A stretch of 64,000 bases of DNA, taken from Diabrotica undecimpunctata. Lineage: Eukaryota; Arthropoda; Insecta; Coleoptera; Chrysomelidae. Positions 12,680 through 26,262 of this stretch are shown here, piece after piece. Within the stretch, counting starts at the first letter, position 1. The number at the start of each line of letters is the position of its first letter. Made by a program: the position numbers and the translations under genes. The stretch covers positions 123,771,961-123,835,960 of the forward strand of contig NC_092803.1 in assembly GCF_040954645.1 (NCBI RefSeq), written 5' to 3'. The notes below the pieces were generated by a model. That model did not search any database, was not told the origin of the DNA, and was given only the letters and a program-made list of their open reading frames with translations.

Positions 12680-13430
12680 GACGTTAGATATCAAAGTGTT
12701 AAAAATAGCATGTAACATATTTTCTTGTGCCGACACTGCTATTCTCTACCGCATATACCTCTGAGGATTGTGAAGGGCAATAGCCGATTGCGCTGAAATC
12801 TACCAACGTGACGGTGTTGATGGTTTTGAAACATGACAGGAAGTCATAAATACGGCGCAATTTCGGAAGTAATTAGTAAATCATGGCGATCGGCTGTAAT
12901 TAGCAGTAATCATTTATCGATTGACGCAGTAGTCCAAAGCCTCAATGGTGCCGTTGCCAATCATTTGTGTGGCACTCGATTAGACGTAAAAGGTAGAAAT
13001 ATAATTTAATTTTAGGGATAATAATGATTTTGATTTGGTTAGGATATCATGCTTTACTAATTATAATTAAGGACTACACATTGAATAAAGTTCAGATAGA
13101 ACAAAGGAGAAAGATTAGAACAATGGTAGCAGGATCTTGAAGAAAAAGTTTTAACATAATAGATAAAAAACCGAATATAAAATAAATTCATATAAAGATA
13201 GAATTACTATTACAAATAAGATACTAGTTTTTAATGGTAAAATGATTGTTAAAAATAATATTTATAGATATATAAAATTGACGTTACAGAGCAATGGAAA
13301 AATAGTGGGAGATGAGAGCACTATGGATGAAATTAAAGGAGGTGACTGATATAGATAAATCTTCTTCCTCTTCTGTCTTCTTGTATGTAGGCTTTAAAGA
13401 CTGTTTCTTCTTCAATATTAGCCTCATAAA
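12680..13430. other. No gene recognised
   Basis: Mixed-composition spacer; the 12725-12975 part is less AT-rich than its surroundings but shows no motif I recognise. Confidence 0.4.
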
Positions 13431-13431
13431 T

Positions 13432-13672
13432 TGTTTAAATTATCTCACCATATTTTTCTTGGTCTGCCAATACTTCTTCGTCCATTTGGTGACTTATCTC
13501 GTGCTATTCGTACCATCCTATCCTCTGCCCTTCTACTAATGTGTTCGTTGAACTCCTGTTTCCGTTTTGTTGCCCATCCATTTATTCTTTTATATTGCAT
13601 GCTATTCTTATGTTTTCGCTTCTTTCCCTATCCAACAGAGTTTTCCCTGATATTCGTAGGAGTATTTTCATC
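13432..13672 (-). pseudogene. Non-LTR RT C-terminal fragment, minus strand
   Basis: Minus-strand frames give ISGKTLLDRERSENIRRACN-like sequence, WATKRKQEFNEHISR-like sequence and ARDKSPNGRRSIGRPRKIWC-like sequence, the C-terminal tail of an insect non-LTR protein, with frameshifts. It abuts the plus-strand RT fragment starting at 13673. Confidence 0.5.
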
Positions 13673-13710
13673 CCTAGAAGAATGCTTTCGATAGAGTTAG
13701 GCATGAACAA

Positions 13711-14110
13711 TTGATGGAAGTGCTGAAGAGGACAGGGGTTGGCGGAAGAGACTTAAAAATAATAGCTAACCTGTATTGGAATAAATCAGCTGTGCTCCGA
13801 ATATGTAGAGAATATACAGATCAGGTCAAAATCCTAAGGGGAGTGAGACAGGGGTGCATAATTTCACCACTGAAATTCAATCTGTACTCGGAGCACATTT
13901 TTGAAGAGGCTCTAAAAAATGTTGATGAAGGCATCTCAACAAATGGAGTCAAGCTCAATAACCTGCGGTATGCAGATAATACAATAGTATTTTCCAACGC
14001 CATAGAAGGGCTGCAAAATTTAATGAACAAAATAACGGAAACAAGTAGAACATATGGACTGGATATAAACACCAGCAAAACCAAGCTAATGATCATCAGC
14101 AAGGAAAACA
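13711..14110 (+). pseudogene. Reverse transcriptase core, first half of split gene
   Basis: Encodes the RT palm. It has GVRQGCIISPLKFNLYSEHI followed by NLRYADNTIVF, where the catalytic box is YADN rather than YADD, so the second metal-binding Asp is changed to Asn. It ends in NTSKTKLMIISKEN exactly where the nested element begins. A frame without stops runs from 13711 to the insertion. The protein would have been a non-LTR endonuclease-RT; no endonuclease domain is present upstream, consistent with 5' truncation at about 13673. Confidence 0.75.
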
Positions 14111-14168
14111 TACTTACTTACTTACTTAGTCCTAAGCCTTTCTACCGTTAGGTGTAAGGCTGGTGGGG

Positions 14169-17100
14169 TTAAGATTTGCACTGTTGTCTCCATGCTATCC
14201 GGTCTTGTGTTAGATTTCGTGCACTTTCCCATGTCAATCCTTTCTTCTCAACTTCTTTTCTGATTTCGTCTACCCACCTAACTCTTGGTCTTCCTCGTTT
14301 GTTTTTCCCTTGCAGTCTCTTTTCAAACACTCGTTTTGTTAATCTTTCATTCGACATTCTACACACGTGTCCGAACCATCTTAGTTGCCCCTCTACTATT
14401 TTTTCGTTTATTGGTTCTAGTTTTAGGTTTTGTCTGATTGTTTCGTTTCGTATTTTGTCTGTCCTCTTTCTGTTTGCTATTTTCCTCAGGAACCTCATTT
14501 CCATAGCATTGACTCGAGATTTTTGTCTCCCAGTCAATGTCCATGACTCGCTATTATACATGATTGTAGGTCTAACTACTGATTTAACGACTGCCGTTTT
14601 TACCTTCTCCGGTATTTCTTTTTTTCCCAAAAATGTTGTTTTCATAGTGTTAAATAAGCTTCCTGTTCGTCCCATTCTCTCATTTATTTCCATGTCTTGT
14701 TTACCATTTGATTCAATTATTGCTCCTAGGTATTTAAAATGTTCCACTTGTTCTAGTTGTTTTCCGTTTAATTGTATTGCGTGTGTCTTTCTCTTATTTG
14801 AAATTATCATTGTTTTTGTTTTCTCTGTATTTATTTTCATATTTATGTTTGACAGTTCTTCTTCTAGGATTTCAAGGTTGTTCTGAAGGTCTTCTCTGTT
14901 TTCTGCTATCAAAACCATGTCGTCTGCGAATAGAAGCTCTGATAGTTGAGTCTGTTTCATTTGCCAGTATCCTAATATTAGTTTTCTCATTCTTCTCTTG
15001 GCTTTCTTTATTGCTGTATCCAGTACCACTGAGAACAGCAGTGGGCTCAACACGCATCCCTGTTTGAGGCCTTGACTTGTAGTAAATTCTTCGGATTCCT
15101 CGTTGTTGGTTCTCACCGTATTTGTATTATTATTGTACATATCCTTTATTACATCAATTGTTATCCTGTCAACTCCTCTTTCCTTTAATGTCCTCCATAC
15201 GTCCTTTCTTTGTATTCTGTCAAACGCCTTTTCCAGATCAATAAAGCATATATGTATTTCTCTATTTTTATTGATTACTTTCTCACTTATTTGTCTTATT
15301 GTGAATATGTGGTCTTGCGTGCTTCTGTCCTTCCTGAATCCACATTGTGTATCTTCCATAGTTGGTTCTATTTGGGTTTTTATTCTTGTTTCTATTATTC
15401 TTGCGAATACCTTCCCAGGAATACTTGATATAGTAATACCTCGGTAATTATTACAGTTTCTCTTGTCGCCCTTTTTGTGTATTGGTAGTATAATGTCTTT
15501 CTTCCAGTCCTGTGGTATTTCTGCTCTTTTTATGATATCATTCATTAGTTCTTTCATGCTGTCCACTCCCTCTATTCCCATGAATTTTATCATTTCCGGG
15601 GTGATATCATCCTTGCCTGGTGCTTTGCCTAATTTAACTCTTTCAATTGCCTTTTCTAGTTCCTCTGTTGTTATGGGTTCTACTTTTTGTTCTTCATTAA
15701 TTTCTTGTATCTCCACTATGTTGTCTACGTCTGTATGAGTTAGCTCTTTGAAATGTTCTCTCCATCTTTCCATTATTTGGTTTTCTTCTGTTATTACCTT
15801 TCCATTCTTGTCTTTTATATTCGGCATCATGTGTTCTTTCTTTTGTCTGAGCTGTTTTAATGCGCCATAGAAGAGTTTTTGGTTTTCTCTATAATTATTT
15901 GTCATTTTTAGTCCAAACTTTTCCCATGACCTTTCTTTTTCTGCTTTTACAGCTATTTTAACCTCTTTTCTTTTTTCTTTATATGCCTCATAATCTTCAG
16001 GGCGCTTTGTACTTAGATATCTCTTCCATTTTTCTTTTTTGTTCTTTACTTTCCTTCGTATTTCGTCCGTCCACCATTCAGTTCTCCTCATGCTATTATT
16101 TGCTATTTTTGTCTTCCCGCAAGTTTCCTCAGCAGCTATGATTAAGCTGGTCTTGAGATTTTCCCACTTTTCCTCTATACTAGCAGTTTTTGCCCTACCT
16201 TTCAAAATATTGTCTAATTTTTCTTGGAATATCTGCTTATATCTTTCTTCTTTTAATTTGTAGCTTTTTACTTTTTCATTTACTACCTTTCTCCTCTTTT
16301 CTTCATTTTCTTTTGCTGTTCTCATTCTCATTATTACTAGATGATGATCACTGCCAATCTCTGAGCCTCTTTTGACTTTCGTGTCTTGTACTCTTTTCCA
16401 TTTGTTGCTACTTACCAAAAAGTAATCTATGATTGATTTTTCATTTCTACTTTCTTGTACTCTCGTGTATTTGTGTACTTTTTTATGTTTAAATTTTGTA
16501 TTTGTTATAACAAGTTTATTCTCCATACATATTTCTATTATTCTTTCGCCATTTTTGTTTAGTATTTCTTCTCCTTCTTTTCCCATGCATTCCTCAATTC
16601 CATTGTTATTATTTCCGACTCTACCGTTTAGATCTCCCATTACAATTATATTTTCTTCCCCATTGTCAATTTGCATTTGGAGCTCCTCGAAAAATTTATC
16701 CTTCTCTTCCTTTTTTGCATCTTCATTTACTCCGTAGGCTGTTATTATTGTCCATATTTCCTCGTCTATCAGTTTCATTTTAGCGATAATATTCTCTGGT
16801 TAACATATGTTTCTTCTATAACGTATTGTAGACTATTCGGTGCAATTATTATCCCTACGCCTTCTTTTGCTCTCTCCTTTGCATCAGCTCCTACCCAAAA
16901 TAACCAATATCCTTTGTGTATCCTCTTAAAACCTCTTCCTTTCATTTTCGTTTCCGTTATTCCTAATATTTATATTTTTTGTCTGATCATTTCTTCTACA
17001 AGTTCTACCTCTTTTCCATTGATGCTTCTTACGTTCCATGTTCCCATTTTTATCTCTCCTTTTTTCTGCGGTATATCTTTCATCTTCTTTCTATTCTCAT

Positions 17101-17230
17101 CCTTGTTTACCTTTGCATCGTGCTTTTTCCTATCGTTATTCCTATTCGTCGCCCTGGTCGTCATTGTCAGATCCTTTCCGTTGCTTTGGTCGTTATCAAT
17201 GTTCCTCGTGTGGGTGTAGTTTTCTAGTTT
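14169..17230 (-). pseudogene. ORF2: AP endonuclease and reverse transcriptase
   Basis: The largest open part (16778-14169, 869 codons) starts inside the endonuclease domain and holds VMGDLNGRVG, SIIDYFLVS and GSDHHLV, the later active-site motifs of an APE-type endonuclease. RT follows, with NNYRGITI, FIDLEKAFDRI, GLKQGCVLSPLLF, the catalytic LLFADDMVLIA and FKYLGAII. The C-terminal tail has RWFGHVCRM and RGRPRVRWVDEIR. The endonuclease N-terminus (MGTWNVRSI and ITETKMKG) lies upstream in the 16970-17164 frame and beyond a single TAA at about 16967. A one-base loss in an A-run near 16780 shifts the frame again. So only two lesions separate this copy from an intact ORF2. Confidence 0.85.
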
Positions 17231-18019
17231 TTTGGATGTTTTTCAAGTTCCTTTTTTATTTTGTTCCATCTCCATTCTTCTTGGTTTACTAACACCTTGT
17301 TGTAACCAATTTTGACGTCTTTGCCTTTCTCTTTTTCGTTTTTTGCAAAATTTCTTAGGTGTTTCTGCTTTTCTTTCTCTTCTCTGGTCAAGTCATCATT
17401 GATGAATACTTTCTCTCCTACGACGTTTTTTAGTTTATATTTTTTTGCCATAATCTCGTGTTTTTCCTCTTTATTTCTTAGTTTTATTACGCATGTATTC
17501 TCGCCTATTTTTTTTACTGTTGTAGGTGTAATATCAATTTGAAGATGTTTATTAAAAAGTCCGTTTATTCTTTCTTTTAGGCTGCTTGGTTCATTTGTAT
17601 CCATTTTTAGACCATTTATTACAATGTTGTTTTTTCTTCTATTTTTTTTCGATTATTTCGACTGCTTTTTTCATTTCTTGTAACTCTCTCCTTATTTCTG
17701 AATTCTCTTTTCTTATATCCTGATTTTCTTTTTTTAATTGTTCGTTTTCTACTGTCAGTTTTAGTAGAGCTTCGTTTGTTTTGTTTTGTTGGTCTTTAAT
17801 TTCTCTTATTTCAGTTTTTATTTCTTTCTGTTCTTGCTTCATATCTTTTTGAGTTGTGTTCATTTCTTTCATCATTATTAATAACTGGTCTAATTTCTCA
17901 GATTCAGTTGTTTGGCGTTTTGTAGGAGTTCTTGGTGTTTTTTTGCTGTTTACAAAAAAATCTATATTTTCTCCTTTTCTTTTTCTTCCTTCATCTGTAG
18001 AGTATTCGTCGCTGTCCAT
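17224..18019 (-). pseudogene. ORF1: coiled-coil and RRM-like nucleic acid-binding protein
   Basis: The first 126 codons (18019-17639) are charged, with an acidic N-terminus and a long heptad-rich coiled coil (about residues 40-125). After a frame change in an A-rich run at about 17640, the second part (17604-17224) begins NNIVINGL-like and continues with GENTCVIKLRNKEEKHEI, FINDDLTREEKE and a basic end. Coiled coil followed by an RRM-like domain and a C-terminal domain is the layout of L1 ORF1p; the comparison is from motif order only. A related ORF1 occurs at 31858-32649. ORF1 ends TAG at 17224 and the ORF2 frame is already open there. Confidence 0.7.
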
Positions 18020-18275
18020 TCTTACAACATTTTCTTTGGCCTTTTCTTGTTATTTCACTGTTTATCTCCTTCCCTGTCCTACACCGCGAAAAGAGTCGTC
18101 GACCAGTCAACCCGTCGAATCTCCGACCCTTATCGGTGTTTATATGTGGGTCACTTCTACCGAGTTACTTTTCGTTGTAAGTCCCGTTTTCCGAGTTTTC
18201 TTACAGCCGAAAATTAAAACGATATTTATTCACCAACGCCACTTTGCCGTCGATTTTAGTGTCAAGGAAAACATA

Positions 18276-18840
18276 ACTGGAGCAAATATGTATGTGAACC
18301 GTGAACGTGTTTCACAGTACAACTACTTGGGAACTATAATCAATGAGTGGTGGGACAATACCCAGAGAAATTAAATGTCGCATCGGAAAGGCAAAAAGTG
18401 TATTCTTGACTATGAGCTCTGTGTTCAAGAGCCATGACCTCACCCTAGAAACAAAAATAATCAAAATTTCACACTTTTGAGCTATGGTTATACAGAAGGA
18501 TCCTGAAGATACCATGGACAAAGTCACCAATAAAGAATTACTGCGGATGATGAACACAACCGCAGATTTGTTCAACATCGTGAAGGGCCGTAAGCTGCAG
18601 TACTTGGGATATATAATGAGAAATCAAGGCAGATACGAGCTACTTCAATGGATTTTGTAAGGTAAAATTAAAGGAAAAAGGCCCCCAGGACGAAGAAGAA
18701 TATTCTGGCGTGCTAACCTAAGAGCATGGTATAGAAAGACCTCGACACAGCTATTCCGTATAGCAACCAACAAAGTCATCATAGCCAGAATGATCGCGAA
18801 CGTTCGGAATGGACAGGCACCCTAAGACGAAGGTCATATC
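18276..18840 (+). pseudogene. RT thumb and C-terminal tail, second half of split gene
   Basis: Continues the interrupted RT with GANMYVNRERVSQYNYLGTI (18277-18340), then, after stops and frame changes, FKSHDLTLETKI-like, LLRMMNTTADLFNIVKGRKL-like and YLGYIMRNQGRYELLQWI-like sequence, then ANLRAWYRKTSTQLFRIATN and a MIANVRNGQAP end near 18825. These are C-terminal motifs of the same family as 49154-52777. At least three frame breaks are present. Confidence 0.65.
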
Positions 18841-19790
18841 TAGGGTTATACTTTCTCCTCCGTATTTTAGAAGCTCGTTGGTAAAGATAAATATGAAAAT
18901 TCTATATAACTGAGGTAAGACAAGCTGTGATAAATGCACTTAATGTTGAGCAGTGTGGTACGTAAAAGAAAAAGATAATATAAATGAATATTTTATACAG
19001 TCTGTACTATACTGTTTTTTTATATTAGTTGACTAATTTCAGGTTTGAAAATAATAGCCATTTTGTTAATTATTGACCTCATAAACGTTGTTTAAGATTA
19101 GAAATTGATATTTCCGATGTTACTAAAACGTATGTCCTAATTGTTTTGGCACAAAATGTTTATCGGATTTTTTTTAATAAAGAAATGTATTTAAACGCTA
19201 TTTAGTTAGCATAAAACTATAACTAAGTACTTAACTAAACTATACTATCGAATTATTTGAGTGACCCATTCTGCTCTACCAGATGTAATTTTTTTTGACT
19301 GCCTCTCTGGAGATCTGAACGAAATTTAGATCAACTCCTGTTAGTTTTTTGTAAATTCGCCATCTTATTTGTTCTTCTCATCCTCCACTATAAACACACT
19401 AAATAAATTAAACTAATTTTGTTTTTTTTTTTAATTAAACAAAAAAATGTTTAATTGATTAATGTTTTGTATTTTAAGAACGATTTCCGAAGTAGACATT
19501 GTAACGTCAATAAACTTATTTTAAACTTAAAATTGTGGCTTATTCCCAATAAAAATAGTAATTGCTTGCATGCCAATGCCATAAGAAAATAGCTTCAGAA
19601 CAATATTAATAAACCGTTATGGGCCTAACGTTCAATTCAAAATTTTAAGAGATTGGAAATTCTTTAAGCAAAACTGGTACATTGTTAAAATTCCATCAAA
19701 TTTTTAGGTTGATATTGGCATAAGAGGTACATTCTAATTAAGGACAAAATTTTGAATCAGAAATACGCAATAATTCATAAAAATCTTGGC
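18841..19790. other. No gene recognised
   Basis: AT-rich spacer without recognisable coding or repeat boundaries. Confidence 0.4.
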
Positions 19791-19794
19791 TATT

Positions 19795-20388
19795 AAGAAA
19801 ACTTGTACTACGCCTCTCTACCCCCAATCAGATGGAATGGTCGAAAGACATAATCAAACCGTTTGTCAATACCTTAAATGTTTGTCGCTGATAATAAACA
19901 ATATTGGGATATTTTAATTCCTCTATTCCAGTTAGCCTATAGAAGTTCCACTATGAAGCAACCGGTTATTCTCGATGAGGATCACTGAAAGAGAAATGAA
20001 GCTTCCCGAAGAAGAATGTTCATCACTGACGTACATCGAAAATTTGTTCGTAAAAGTTTAAATTTCAAAGTGCTGAAGCCAAGGCTAGGCTCGACAGGCA
20101 TGTTACATGTACAACATTCGAAAGAAGTGACCCAGTCTGGTTATACAATCCCACACGTAAGAAAGGACTTTGTCCGAAACTTCAACAAAATTTGAAAGGC
20201 CCGTACACCGACTTGCAGAAAATAAACAATCTAATCTACCGCACCTAATTCTCATCTAGAAGTAAACCCAAGGTACTGCGTATCCAGAGATTACCTCAAT
20301 ACTATGGAAGTGATCCACCGTGTTAGCTTCAATCGGTTTCTGATAGACCAGTTATTCGAGGCGAATAACTATAAAGGAGGGAGCAGTG
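19795..20388 (+). pseudogene. Ty3/gypsy integrase C-terminal relic
   Basis: Plus strand begins TTPLYPQSDGMVERHNQTV (about 19810-19865), the region around the catalytic Glu of a gypsy-type integrase. Degenerate C-terminal sequence in several frames follows. A purine-rich tract (AAAGGAGGGAGCAG) at about 20374-20388 immediately precedes a TGTTACG start, as a polypurine tract precedes a 3' LTR. Many stops; inactive. Confidence 0.65.
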
Positions 20389-21040
<652 letters not shown>

Positions 21041-21042
21041 GT

Positions 21043-21043
<1 letters not shown>

Positions 21044-21111
<68 letters not shown>
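21044..21111. repeat. (TA)n microsatellite, left flank of LTR element A1
   Basis: TA tract ending in ATAT at 21108-21111, immediately before the LTR. Confidence 0.95.
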
Positions 21112-21115
<4 letters not shown>

Positions 21116-22455
21116 ATGATGTATTGTTTGTTTGAATGATGAGCAATGAGTATTTTTTAATAATATAGGGTTTTTATCGCGGTTCTCAAAGAATTAGTTT
21201 GTAAGTACTTTTTTAAATTATCTTTATTATATCTATTATAAAACACACATATATATCTAACCTAGCAAATGTAAATTTAAAATAAACTATCTTTAAATTG
21301 AAATTCTTATGAAACTAATTAAATTCTATAGACAATGTAAAATTTAAACAAAATATCTTCAAAATTCAAATTGTTATGACACTAACTAAATTATATTAAC
21401 AAAATTTTGTACCTTTCTGTCACTGAATGCCTAAATGAACTGTTTTCCACTATATAGATTATAATCACCACTCAAATGTCTTCTTCTCAGCTTCGGTTAT
21501 CCCTGTTTTTGTGAAATTACTTTTTCCAATTATCAGCTTCCACCAATTTAAGATATTTTTCTTCACAGCATTTATAAACCACCAAGCAAACCAGCAACAG
21601 CATTTATTTTTATTCTTCTTTTCAATATATCAATATCCAATCACCAAAATATCATTTAATTTTAATATTCAATTAATACTTCTTCCATTATCATCATTTA
21701 TACATAACATAATTTTTAATCTTCAATATTATTTTCTTTATACTGTTTCTTAATATTGATTTAACTCACTATATTAAACAATTGTAACTGATTGACTGCC
21801 TCTAACTAATTTTCATACTAAAAAAACTCATAACTAACTGAATCTACTTTCTTACTAAACTTTCTGACTGCTTGACTTAAACTTTCTGACTGCTTTGAAT
21901 CCAAATCACCGGGTATTTATATCTTTTTGGATGTGTTAGAACCATATGGTAAGAAATCATGTTCCATTTGTTCTATTAAATACATGTCTGAATTTTCTGG
22001 AACAAACCATTTCGCAAACAAGGCCATCTCTGGTGATCTAGAGAATTCCATACTTTTCTATTAATAATTTTGTTGGCATTTAGGCTTTTCAGATCAGAGT
22101 ATACATTTAAATCAGTAACTTATATAAATTAAACATTTTAATTTAATAAATTACACATTTTAAACAACATATTATCATTATAACCCCACTTTATATTCGT
22201 AATCATTCTTAAACGTCACTTCAGAGTATGTATATCTGGTTGCCTAGTCACATGGCTCACTTAAATATATCTACAACATCATAATTACTAAAAAAATACT
22301 TTTTATATGCTAATTTCTTAAAAATGCCCTCACATAAATATATTTTTATTAAATTCTCTAGTATATAACTTCTTAAAATAACCAAATACATGTTATATCT
22401 AAAATTATCTAGTATATAACTTATAAATTATTTTCTTCAAACACCAATCATATCA
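21112..22455 (-). repeat. 3' LTR of A1 (1344 bp)
   Basis: The longer LTR of A1. It retains the segment 21832-22010, which is absent from the 5' LTR. The neighbouring inner sequence (22456-22475, CCCC on the plus strand) gives a short G-run on the minus strand that may be part of the polypurine tract. Confidence 0.85.
21914..21922 (-). promoter_or_regulatory. Candidate TATA box in the A-family LTR
   Basis: Minus strand ATATAAATA followed by CCCG and a TTTGGATTCAA-like downstream sequence. The same ATATAAATACCCG is kept in copy A2 (about 60392-60404). It falls inside the block missing from the A1 5' LTR. Confidence 0.45.
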
Positions 22456-22951
22456 ATACCCCAAAATAATATTTAAAATAAATAATTTACTTATTATTTT
22501 TTTAAATATTAATTTTCTTATCTACATACCTTAGTAAATTAATAATTCAATTTTTTTTTATTTAAAATGTGTTCTATTAGATACATCCCTGTTCACTGTC
22601 TATGTCAAACTGTCATGTCAAATGGAAGTTTTTGTGTTTACTACATTTTACCATGGATGTTAGGATACAAATCTAGGAATTATTTCCATTCAAAAGGCTT
22701 TCATCCATATAAATTGGTAAGTTTTACACTTTATTATATTAGAAAGACATTTATAAAATCAATTTTGTATTTAACCCCAAATTATGATTTTTAGGGTACA
22801 AAATAATTTCCATATGTACAAGACTACAAGTATGATGTCAAATTGATTCACAATAATGAAATCTACCATTTATTTAACAAATCAAGTTTATTGAATAAAA
22901 TGGATATATCAGTAACAGTTGTTATTATTAATGTTAAAAGTATAGAAAACA

Positions 22952-25900
22952 TTATTCATTCTCTTCATAATACTTAAAGATGTCGTTGATATGGAACATG
23001 CCTCGTAGTCTGTTCTCTGCATCTATTAACACATAACTATTTAGTTCATTCTGATTTTCAATTCTGTATGGACCTTCAAACATTGGTTGTAATTTCTTAC
23101 AACGGTTTTCTTTAACATTACTTTTTCTAGTGAACGAATTAACACTTTATCTCCCTTTTGAAATGTGATTGGTTTTTTTATTTTTCGATTTTGTCTTCTG
23201 ATATATTTTTCAGCTTTCCTCCTAATTCGGTTATTCACTTTCTGCATTACTTGTTCTAACATATCCTGATTATATTCACTAATCCATTTTCTGTTTCCTA
23301 TATGACCAAACATTAAATATTCTGGTACTTCCTCTGTATTTAAATTATGTGTATTATTTAAAAAATATTCTACTTGTGGTATATGTTGCTGCCACGTTTC
23401 GTGTTGATTCTGGCACACTATTCTTAAATATTTTATAACTTCTTTAATATATCTTTCTGCAGGATTTGCCTGAGGATGTCTGATACTTGTAAAATGAATG
23501 TTGATTCCCTTTTTCTCACAAAATGCTCGAAATTTTTGGTTGTTAAAATATGTAGCATTATCTATTATGCAATTTCTAAATGGTCCTATTTCTTCGAAAA
23601 ATTGATTAATATATAATTTCAATGTTTTAACATTTGTTCTTGAGCAGGGATATAGTTTAATAAATTTTGTATATAAATCAACTATCACTAGTATATGTTT
23701 TTTTCCTGTTGGACTTGGAACTAAATTTGAAATAAAATCCATGGACACTGTATTTAGTTTTTTATATACAACATTAGATCTATATGTGTTCTGGTTTTTG
23801 AAATTCTTTTCTTTGTTTATTTGACATATTTGGCATTCGGTAGTAATTTCTTTTGCTATACTTATGTCATTCTTTGCAAAATAATTGTCCCTAAATAGCA
23901 TCCATAGCTTTCTTGAACCAATATGCATGTAATTATTATGTAAATTTTTCAATATTTTCCTTGCTAAAGTTCTAGTTATTACATATACTTCTATGCCATT
24001 TATTATTTTATAATAAACTCCATCTTTCTTAAAGACTTTTTTTTTCACTCAAATTGATCTGATCTCTTATAATTTCTTCTTTAGAATATAATCCTGTACT
24101 TTCTACTAATTCATTTAATCCAATTTTTATTGTTCGCTGCCCTTTTTGTGATGTATTTTCTAACCTTGATAAAGCATCTGCCACTATATTGGATTTTCCA
24201 GAAATGTATTTGATTTCAAAGGAGTATTCACTCAATATTAGACTCCACCGATGTATTCTACTGTTTCCATATTTGTTATTTAATATGGATGTTAAAGCTT
24301 GGTGATCTGTTTCTATTGTAAATTCATTACCCAACAAATAAAATCTTAATTTTGTGACACAATGTATAATACTTGCTAGATCTAATTCTGAAACTGAGTA
24401 ACCCTTTTCATGTGGCTTTGTAATTCTTAAAATGAATTGTATTGGGTATTCGACCCCATCATGTATTTGTAATAATACCCCTGATAATCTCTCTATGGAT
24501 GCATCTGTTCTTAATATGAATGGCTGTGTGTAGTCAGGATAATATATTTTTAAATTTGACAGAAAAATGTTTTTAATTTCTTGGAATGCTAGTTCTCTTC
24601 TCTGATCCCATCTCCATTTTACACCTTTTCTCAGTAGTTCAAGTAATGGAATTTCTTTTATACTTAGATCTGGTATCATCCTTTTATAATAATTAATTAT
24701 TCCAATAAATCCTCTTAAAGTTCTTAAATTGTGTGGTGTTTTATATTCCTGAATGACTTGTGTCCGTTCTGGATCCATTTCGATTCCCTTAGTGTTAAGT
24801 TTATAACCTAGATATATTACTTCTTTTTGAAAAAATGTACATTTTTCTTGATTTATTTTTAGTCCAACTTTGTCTAATCTATTTATTATAATTTTTAGGT
24901 GTTTCTCATGATCTTCAGCCGTTTTAGAAAAAATTAAGATATCATCAATGTAGTGAATTACAAAATGTTCATATTGATCCAAAATATCATGAAGACATCT
25001 ACATAGAGCACTGCAAGATGATTGAAGTCCAAATGGTACTACTTTGAATTGATATACTACTCCATCTATCTGAAATCCTATATACTGTCTACTTTTTCTT
25101 TCTAGAGGTATTAACCAAAAGCTATGCTGTAAATCAATTTTAGTGAAAAATGACATTCCTGTAATTCTTCCTAGTATTCCATCTATACTCATTAGTGCTT
25201 CAAATTGCTTTTCAGTGATCTTGTTAATATTCCTTGCATCCAAACATAACCTGATTTCACCTGATCTTTTACGTACTACTACTATTGGGTTTATGAAACG
25301 TGTATCTGCCTTCTCAATGATTCCATCTTCTAACATATTATTAATCGTTCTGTTTACTTCTTCTCTGTATTTATATGGTATTGGGTATGATTTTGTTTTA
25401 AAATCTTTTTCTTCTTTAACTTTTATACTATGGATATAATTTTGTGCAATTCTATTTTCTTTATTGACATGTCCCTTGTGTTGCTGCAATATGGAAACGA
25501 CTATTGATTTATATTCTTCAGGGCAATTAACTTTTATCACATCTTCTTCTTTACAAATAAAATTATTCTTCATTATGTACTCATTATTCCTTGCTTCCAA
25601 TTTTACGCACTCCACCTCGTAGGCATCCATCTGCTTAAAATTTCCATTCCTTAAATATTCACTACAATAATTATTCTTTACATTCTTTTGGGATATTTCC
25701 CTATCATCAAAATACATTTCTTCTTCATAAACATCATTATTTTCTTTTAATAATATCCTATCAACTCTTATTCCTTCTTCCACCTCATCTTTCTGCATAA
25801 ATTTAATTATTTGCCCTTCCAAAGTTACCATTTTTTCTTCAAAATCTATCTTTACTTTCTTCTTTTCCAATTCATCATTTCCCATTAATATATCAACACA

Positions 25901-26262
25901 TAAATCCTTGACAATAAATCCTTGCATATTAATTTCTTTATTAAGAATATTAATTTTAAAATTGGCTAGTTTATCAATTTCACCCAACTTCTTATTATTT
26001 GCACCAACAATTTTAATTTTTGGAATCTTTATTATATCTGATAGTTTTAATTTATTAAAAATAAAATTCTCCGAGAATAAAGTACTTTCTGAACCAGTAT
26101 CTATCATAATTTTAATCATTTTATTGTTGGCCAAAGCATTTATATAAATTAAATTAATAGATTCAATAATTTTATCTTCATCTAGAGAAATAAATTCAGA
26201 AGGTTTTTCATAATAGCAATGGCCTAACTTGTAATTCAGAAAGTTTACTGAACAAAATTTTG
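22952..26262 (-). pseudogene. A1 pol: protease, RT, RNase H, integrase
   Basis: The first frame (26134-24029, open upstream to the gag overlap) has protease DTGSESTLFS at residues 12-21. RT follows with RLCLDARNINK and the catalytic YIDDIL at 395-400, then RNase H with LRTDAS near 544 and the ADALSRL end. A contraction in an A-run near 24043 shifts into the integrase frame (24048-23041). That frame has a zinc-binding H37, H42, C72, C75 set and catalytic D104, D163 and E198. A one-base loss near 23131 scrambles the integrase C-terminus; the original frame would end at 22952. Copy A2 reads through both of the last two sites. The start codon of the first frame is irrelevant because pol is probably made by frameshifting from gag. 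Confidence 0.85.

Larger units (their letters stand above)
14113..18262 (-). mobile_element. Near full-length non-LTR retrotransposon with 13-bp TSD
   Basis: A complete insertion: the sequence CAAGGAAAACATA occurs at 14100-14112 and 18263-18275, and removing 14113-18262 rejoins an RT reading frame. On the minus strand it has about 240 bp of GC-richer 5' leader, an ORF1 (18019-17224), an ORF2 (about 17230-14169) and a 3' tail of tandem AAGT units (14113-14130). The microsatellite-type tail rather than poly-A is typical of RTE-like elements, while the coiled-coil ORF1 is L1-like. RT phylogeny would decide the clade. Confidence 0.9.
13673..18840 (+). mobile_element. Older non-LTR element, split by a nested element
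   Basis: The RT frame begins at about 13673 (AFDRVRH), continues to 14099, is interrupted by a 4.15-kb minus-strand insertion, and resumes at 18276 with the next RT motif. The 3' end near 18830 has GGCACC followed by an AAGA-rich tail, the same ending seen at 38530, 41180 and 49160. Its RT motifs (VRQGCIISPL, YSEHI) match the element at 49154-52777, so they belong to one family. Confidence 0.7.

Noticed and set aside
14176..17604. Many plus-strand frames rich in Phe, Ser and Leu across 14.1-18 kb
   Set aside because: They are antisense readings of the minus-strand non-LTR ORFs.
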